NCBI GenBank assembly: GCA_020216895.1
Contig: JAIWOM010000058.1
Span: 1 to 8,324 of the forward strand
Length of the DNA stretch: 8,324 nucleotides
Reading direction: 5' to 3'
From: Microcella sp.
GTDB lineage: Bacteria; Actinomycetota; Actinomycetes; Actinomycetales; Microbacteriaceae
Under the pieces are notes generated by a model. The model saw nothing but the letters and a program-made list of their open reading frames with translations, was not told the DNA's origin and did no database searches. Made by a program: the position numbers and the translations under genes. This document shows, piece by piece, positions 5,981-8,324 of the stretch. How positions within the stretch are numbered: the stretch's first letter is position 1; each line of letters begins with the position of its first letter.

Positions 5981-8324
5981 ATGGCCACGCTGCTCTACCG
6001 GCTCGGCCGGTCGTCGTACCGCCGCGCCCGGCTGGTGATCGTCGCATGGCTGCTCGCCCTCGCCGCCGTCCTCGGCGGTGCCGTGGCGCTCGGCGGCCAG
6101 ACCGACGAGACCTTCACCATTCCCGGCACCGAGTCGCAGATCGCGCTCGACCAGCTCGACGCGCTCTTCCCAGCCGTGTCGGGCGCGAGCGCGCAGGCGG
6201 TGGTCGTGGCGCCCGAGGGCTCCGCGGTGACGGATGCGGGAGTCCGCGACCAGATCGCGACGCTGCAGGATGCCTTGACCGAGGTCGACGGCGTCGACTC
6301 GGTGCTGGGCCCCTTCGACGAGTTCGCCGACGGGCAGGTCAGCGACGACGGCTCCCTCGCGATCGTGCGCGTGCAGCTCGACGGCGCCTCGAGCGACGTC
6401 TCGGAGGAGACCATCGCCGCGCTCGTCGCGACCGCCGACACCGTCGACGTCCGCGTCGAATTCGCCGGCCAGATCTTCCAGGACACCACCGTCGGCCTGA
6501 CGGTCACCGAGGTGCTCGGCGTGCTGTTCGCCGGCGCCGTGCTCGTCATCACCTTCGGCTCGCTGCGCCCGGCCTGGATGCCGCTCGCCTCGGCGATCAT
6601 CGGGGTGGGCATCGTCGTCGGCGGCATCCTCGCCCTCGCGGCCTTCCTGCCGGTGTCGAGCTCGGCGCCGCTGCTGGCCGTGATGATCGGGCTCGCGGTC
6701 GGCATCGACTACGCCCTGTTCATCCTGTCGCGCCATCGCGCCCAGCTGGCCCAGGGGATGGCCCCGGAGGAGTCGGCGGCCGTCGCCACCGGCACGGCGG
6801 GCAGCGCGGTCGTGTTCGCGGGAGCCACCGTCATCATCGCCCTCCTCGGTCTGCTCGTCGTCGGCGTGCCCTTCCTCTCCGTCATGGGCGTCGGCGCCGC
6901 CTTCGCTGTGCTCGTCGCCATCGCCGCGGCCGTGACGCTGCTGCCCGCCCTCGTGGCCACCGCTGGGGCGAAGCTCGCGCCGAAGGAGGGCTCGCGCGCC
7001 TGGCAGCGCGCCCACCCCGTTGCCGCGAGCGCCCCGACCATGGGCCGTCGCTGGGTGCGCGGGGTGATGAAGCGCCCGATCGTGACGAGCGTCTCCGTCG
7101 TCGCCCTCCTCGGCGTGCTGTCGATCCCCGCCTTCTCGCTCGATCTCAACCTGCCCGACGGTGGCAGCGAGCCCGCCGGTTCGACCCAGCGCGAGGCCTA
7201 CGACCTCATCGCCGAGGGCTTCGGCCCCGGCACGGCCGGCCCGCTCCTCGTCACGCTCGACATCACGCAGACGACCGACATCCTCGAGGACCTCGCGGCG
7301 ATCCGCACCGAGCTCGAGCAGGTCGACCGCGTGGCGAGCGTCAGCCCGGGCATCCCGTCGCCGGGCCTCGAGACCGCGATCTTCCAGGTCGCTCCGGAGA
7401 CCGCGCCCGACGACCCCGCGACCAAGGTCGTCGTCGCCGACCTGCGTTCGGCCGGTGAGCGCATCGAGGCCGAGTTCGGCACCCCGCTTGCTGTGACGGG
7501 CGTCACCGCGGTCGGCATCGACATCTCGACCCGCCTCACCGGTGCGCTCATCCCCTTCGGGCTCGTCGTCGTGGGCCTGTCGGTCATCCTCCTCATGGCG
7601 GTCTTCCGCTCGGTGCTCGTGCCGGTGAAGGCCGCGCTCGGGTTCCTCCTCTCGGTCGGCAGCGCCATGGGTGTCACGGTCGCCGTCTTCCAGTGGGGCT
7701 GGGGTGCGGAACTGCTGCACGCCGAGCCCGGGCCGATCCTCAGCTTCATGCCGATCATCCTCATGGCCGTGCTGTTCGGCCTCGCGATGGACTACGAGGT
7801 GTTCCTCGTCTCGGGCATGCGCGAGGAGTTCGTGCGCACCGGCGACCCGAAGCGGTCGATCGAGGACGGCTTCGCGAACGGTGCTCGCGTCGTCACGGCC
7901 GCCGCCCTCATCATGTTCTTCGTCTTCGCCGCCTTCGTGCCCGAGGGGGCGGGGCTCATCAAGCCGATCGCCCTCAGCCTCGCCGTCGGCATCGCGATCG
8001 ACGCCTTCCTGGTGCGCATGACCCTCGGGCCCGCGCTCATGACCCTGTTCGGGCGTGCCGCCTGGTGGTTCCCGCGCTCGCTCGACCGGGCGCTGCCCGA
8101 CCTCGATGTCGAGGGCGAGAAGCTCCGGCACCACCGCGAGCACCGTGCGTGGGCCGAGACCATGGGCGACGCGGTGATCGTCGCCGATCGTCTCGGTCTC
8201 GACGGCACGGATGCGGAGCTCACGCTCACCGCCCCCGCCGGTTCGCGCGTCGACCTGGTCGGCGAGTCCGGCCTGCGCCGGGTCGCCGGCGCCACCCTCG
8301 CCGGCTACCTGCCGCCGCGCTCGG
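5981..8324 (+). CDS. MMPL/RND-family transporter with an ABC-ATPase-like C-terminal tail (3' truncated)
   Basis: The frame is open from ATG 5981 to the window end, giving 781 residues with no stop. AGGAG (5972-5976) is the ribosome site. Topology is the twofold MMPL repeat: helix 1 (18-38), a first outer domain (about 40-170), helices 2-6, helix 7 (about 367-385), a second outer domain opening with LPDGGSEPAGSTQREAYDL, then helices 8-12 from about 520. The paired proton-relay motifs of the family are both present: GIDYALF with Asp243-Tyr244 and AMDYEVF with Asp604-Tyr605. It should therefore be a proton-driven exporter of lipids or hydrophobic compounds. After the last helix comes a cytoplasmic tail. 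From about residue 731 it resembles the start of an ABC ATPase (APAGSRVDLVGESG, then LAGYLPPRS), but without the Walker A GK(S/T). The TetR repressor gene immediately upstream probably controls it. The family call is firm, the tail call is tentative, and the substrate is unknown. Confidence 0.95.
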   Translation, partial: MATLLYRLGRSSYRRARLVIVAWLLALAAVLGGAVALGGQTDETFTIPGTESQIALDQLDALFPAVSGASAQAVVVAPEGSAVTDAGVRDQIATLQDALTEVDGVDSVLGPFDEFADGQVSDDGSLAIVRVQLDGASSDVSEETIAALVATADTVDVRVEFAGQIFQDTTVGLTVTEVLGVLFAGAVLVITFGSLRPAWMPLASAIIGVGIVVGGILALAAFLPVSSSAPLLAVMIGLAVGIDYALFILSRHRAQLAQGMAPEESAAVATGTAGSAVVFAGATVIIALLGLLVVGVPFLSVMGVGAAFAVLVAIAAAVTLLPALVATAGAKLAPKEGSRAWQRAHPVAASAPTMGRRWVRGVMKRPIVTSVSVVALLGVLSIPAFSLDLNLPDGGSEPAGSTQREAYDLIAEGFGPGTAGPLLVTLDITQTTDILEDLAAIRTELEQVDRVASVSPGIPSPGLETAIFQVAPETAPDDPATKVVVADLRSAGERIEAEFGTPLAVTGVTAVGIDISTRLTGALIPFGLVVVGLSVILLMAVFRSVLVPVKAALGFLLSVGSAMGVTVAVFQWGWGAELLHAEPGPILSFMPIILMAVLFGLAMDYEVFLVSGMREEFVRTGDPKRSIEDGFANGARVVTAAALIMFFVFAAFVPEGAGLIKPIALSLAVGIAIDAFLVRMTLGPALMTLFGRAAWWFPRSLDRALPDLDVEGEKLRHHREHRAWAETMGDAVIVADRLGLDGTDAELTLTAPAGSRVDLVGESGLRRVAGATLAGYLPPRS

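Noticed and set aside
5842..8143. Long open frames overlapping the MMPL gene (5842-7458 on +, 5849-8143 on -)
   Set aside because: Both are low-complexity Arg/Gly/Ala- or Asp/Glu/His-rich shadows of the tetR and MMPL frames, which carry clear family motifs.

Overview
The window is very GC-rich (roughly 70%), with dense genes, GTG as well as ATG starts, candidate leaderless promoters and a tRNA gene lacking an encoded CCA. Together with the gene content (GT4-type glycosyltransferase tail, MMPL exporter, PEP synthase with its DUF299 regulator) this points to an actinobacterium, most likely of the Microbacteriaceae type. The assignment rests on composition and recognised families only.

Layout, left to right. 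The 3' end of a probable family-4 glycosyltransferase gene (1-167, +) runs into the promoter of a tRNA-Lys(CTT) gene (200-272, +), which is followed by a hairpin terminator (278-315). Next come two tandem LysE/RhtB-type amino-acid exporter genes (396-1007 and 1013-1648, +), 5 bp apart, with an inverted repeat just in front of the first start codon. Facing them tail to tail, with a 10-bp gap, is a two-gene minus-strand operon: ppsR, the PEP synthase regulatory kinase/phosphorylase (4034-4909), overlaps by ATGA the start of ppsA, phosphoenolpyruvate synthase (1659-4037). Upstream lies a small two-helix membrane protein gene (5032-5259, -). Diverging from it is a TetR repressor gene (5415-5972, +) and, 8 bp downstream, a large MMPL-family transporter gene (5981 to beyond the window end, +).

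How the parts work together. ppsR/ppsA form a self-contained gluconeogenic switch: PpsR should phosphorylate and dephosphorylate the threonine two residues before the catalytic histidine of PpsA, and both residues are visible (Thr421, His423). The TetR/MMPL pair looks like a self-repressed export operon. Two near-identical 16-bp operator palindromes spaced exactly 20 bp apart abut the probable -10 box of a leaderless tetR transcript.

No large unknown system is evident; most of the window is ordinary core genome. The observations most worth a second look are: (1) the C-terminal tail of the MMPL protein reads like the start of an ABC-type ATPase domain with a ruined Walker A motif, cut off by the window end; (2) by eye the hexamer GGACGC (or GCGTCC) is absent from the window, while its C-to-T counterpart GGATGC/GCATCC occurs 17 times; (3) the tandem operators before tetR; (4) the inverted repeat covering the probable promoter of the exporter pair.
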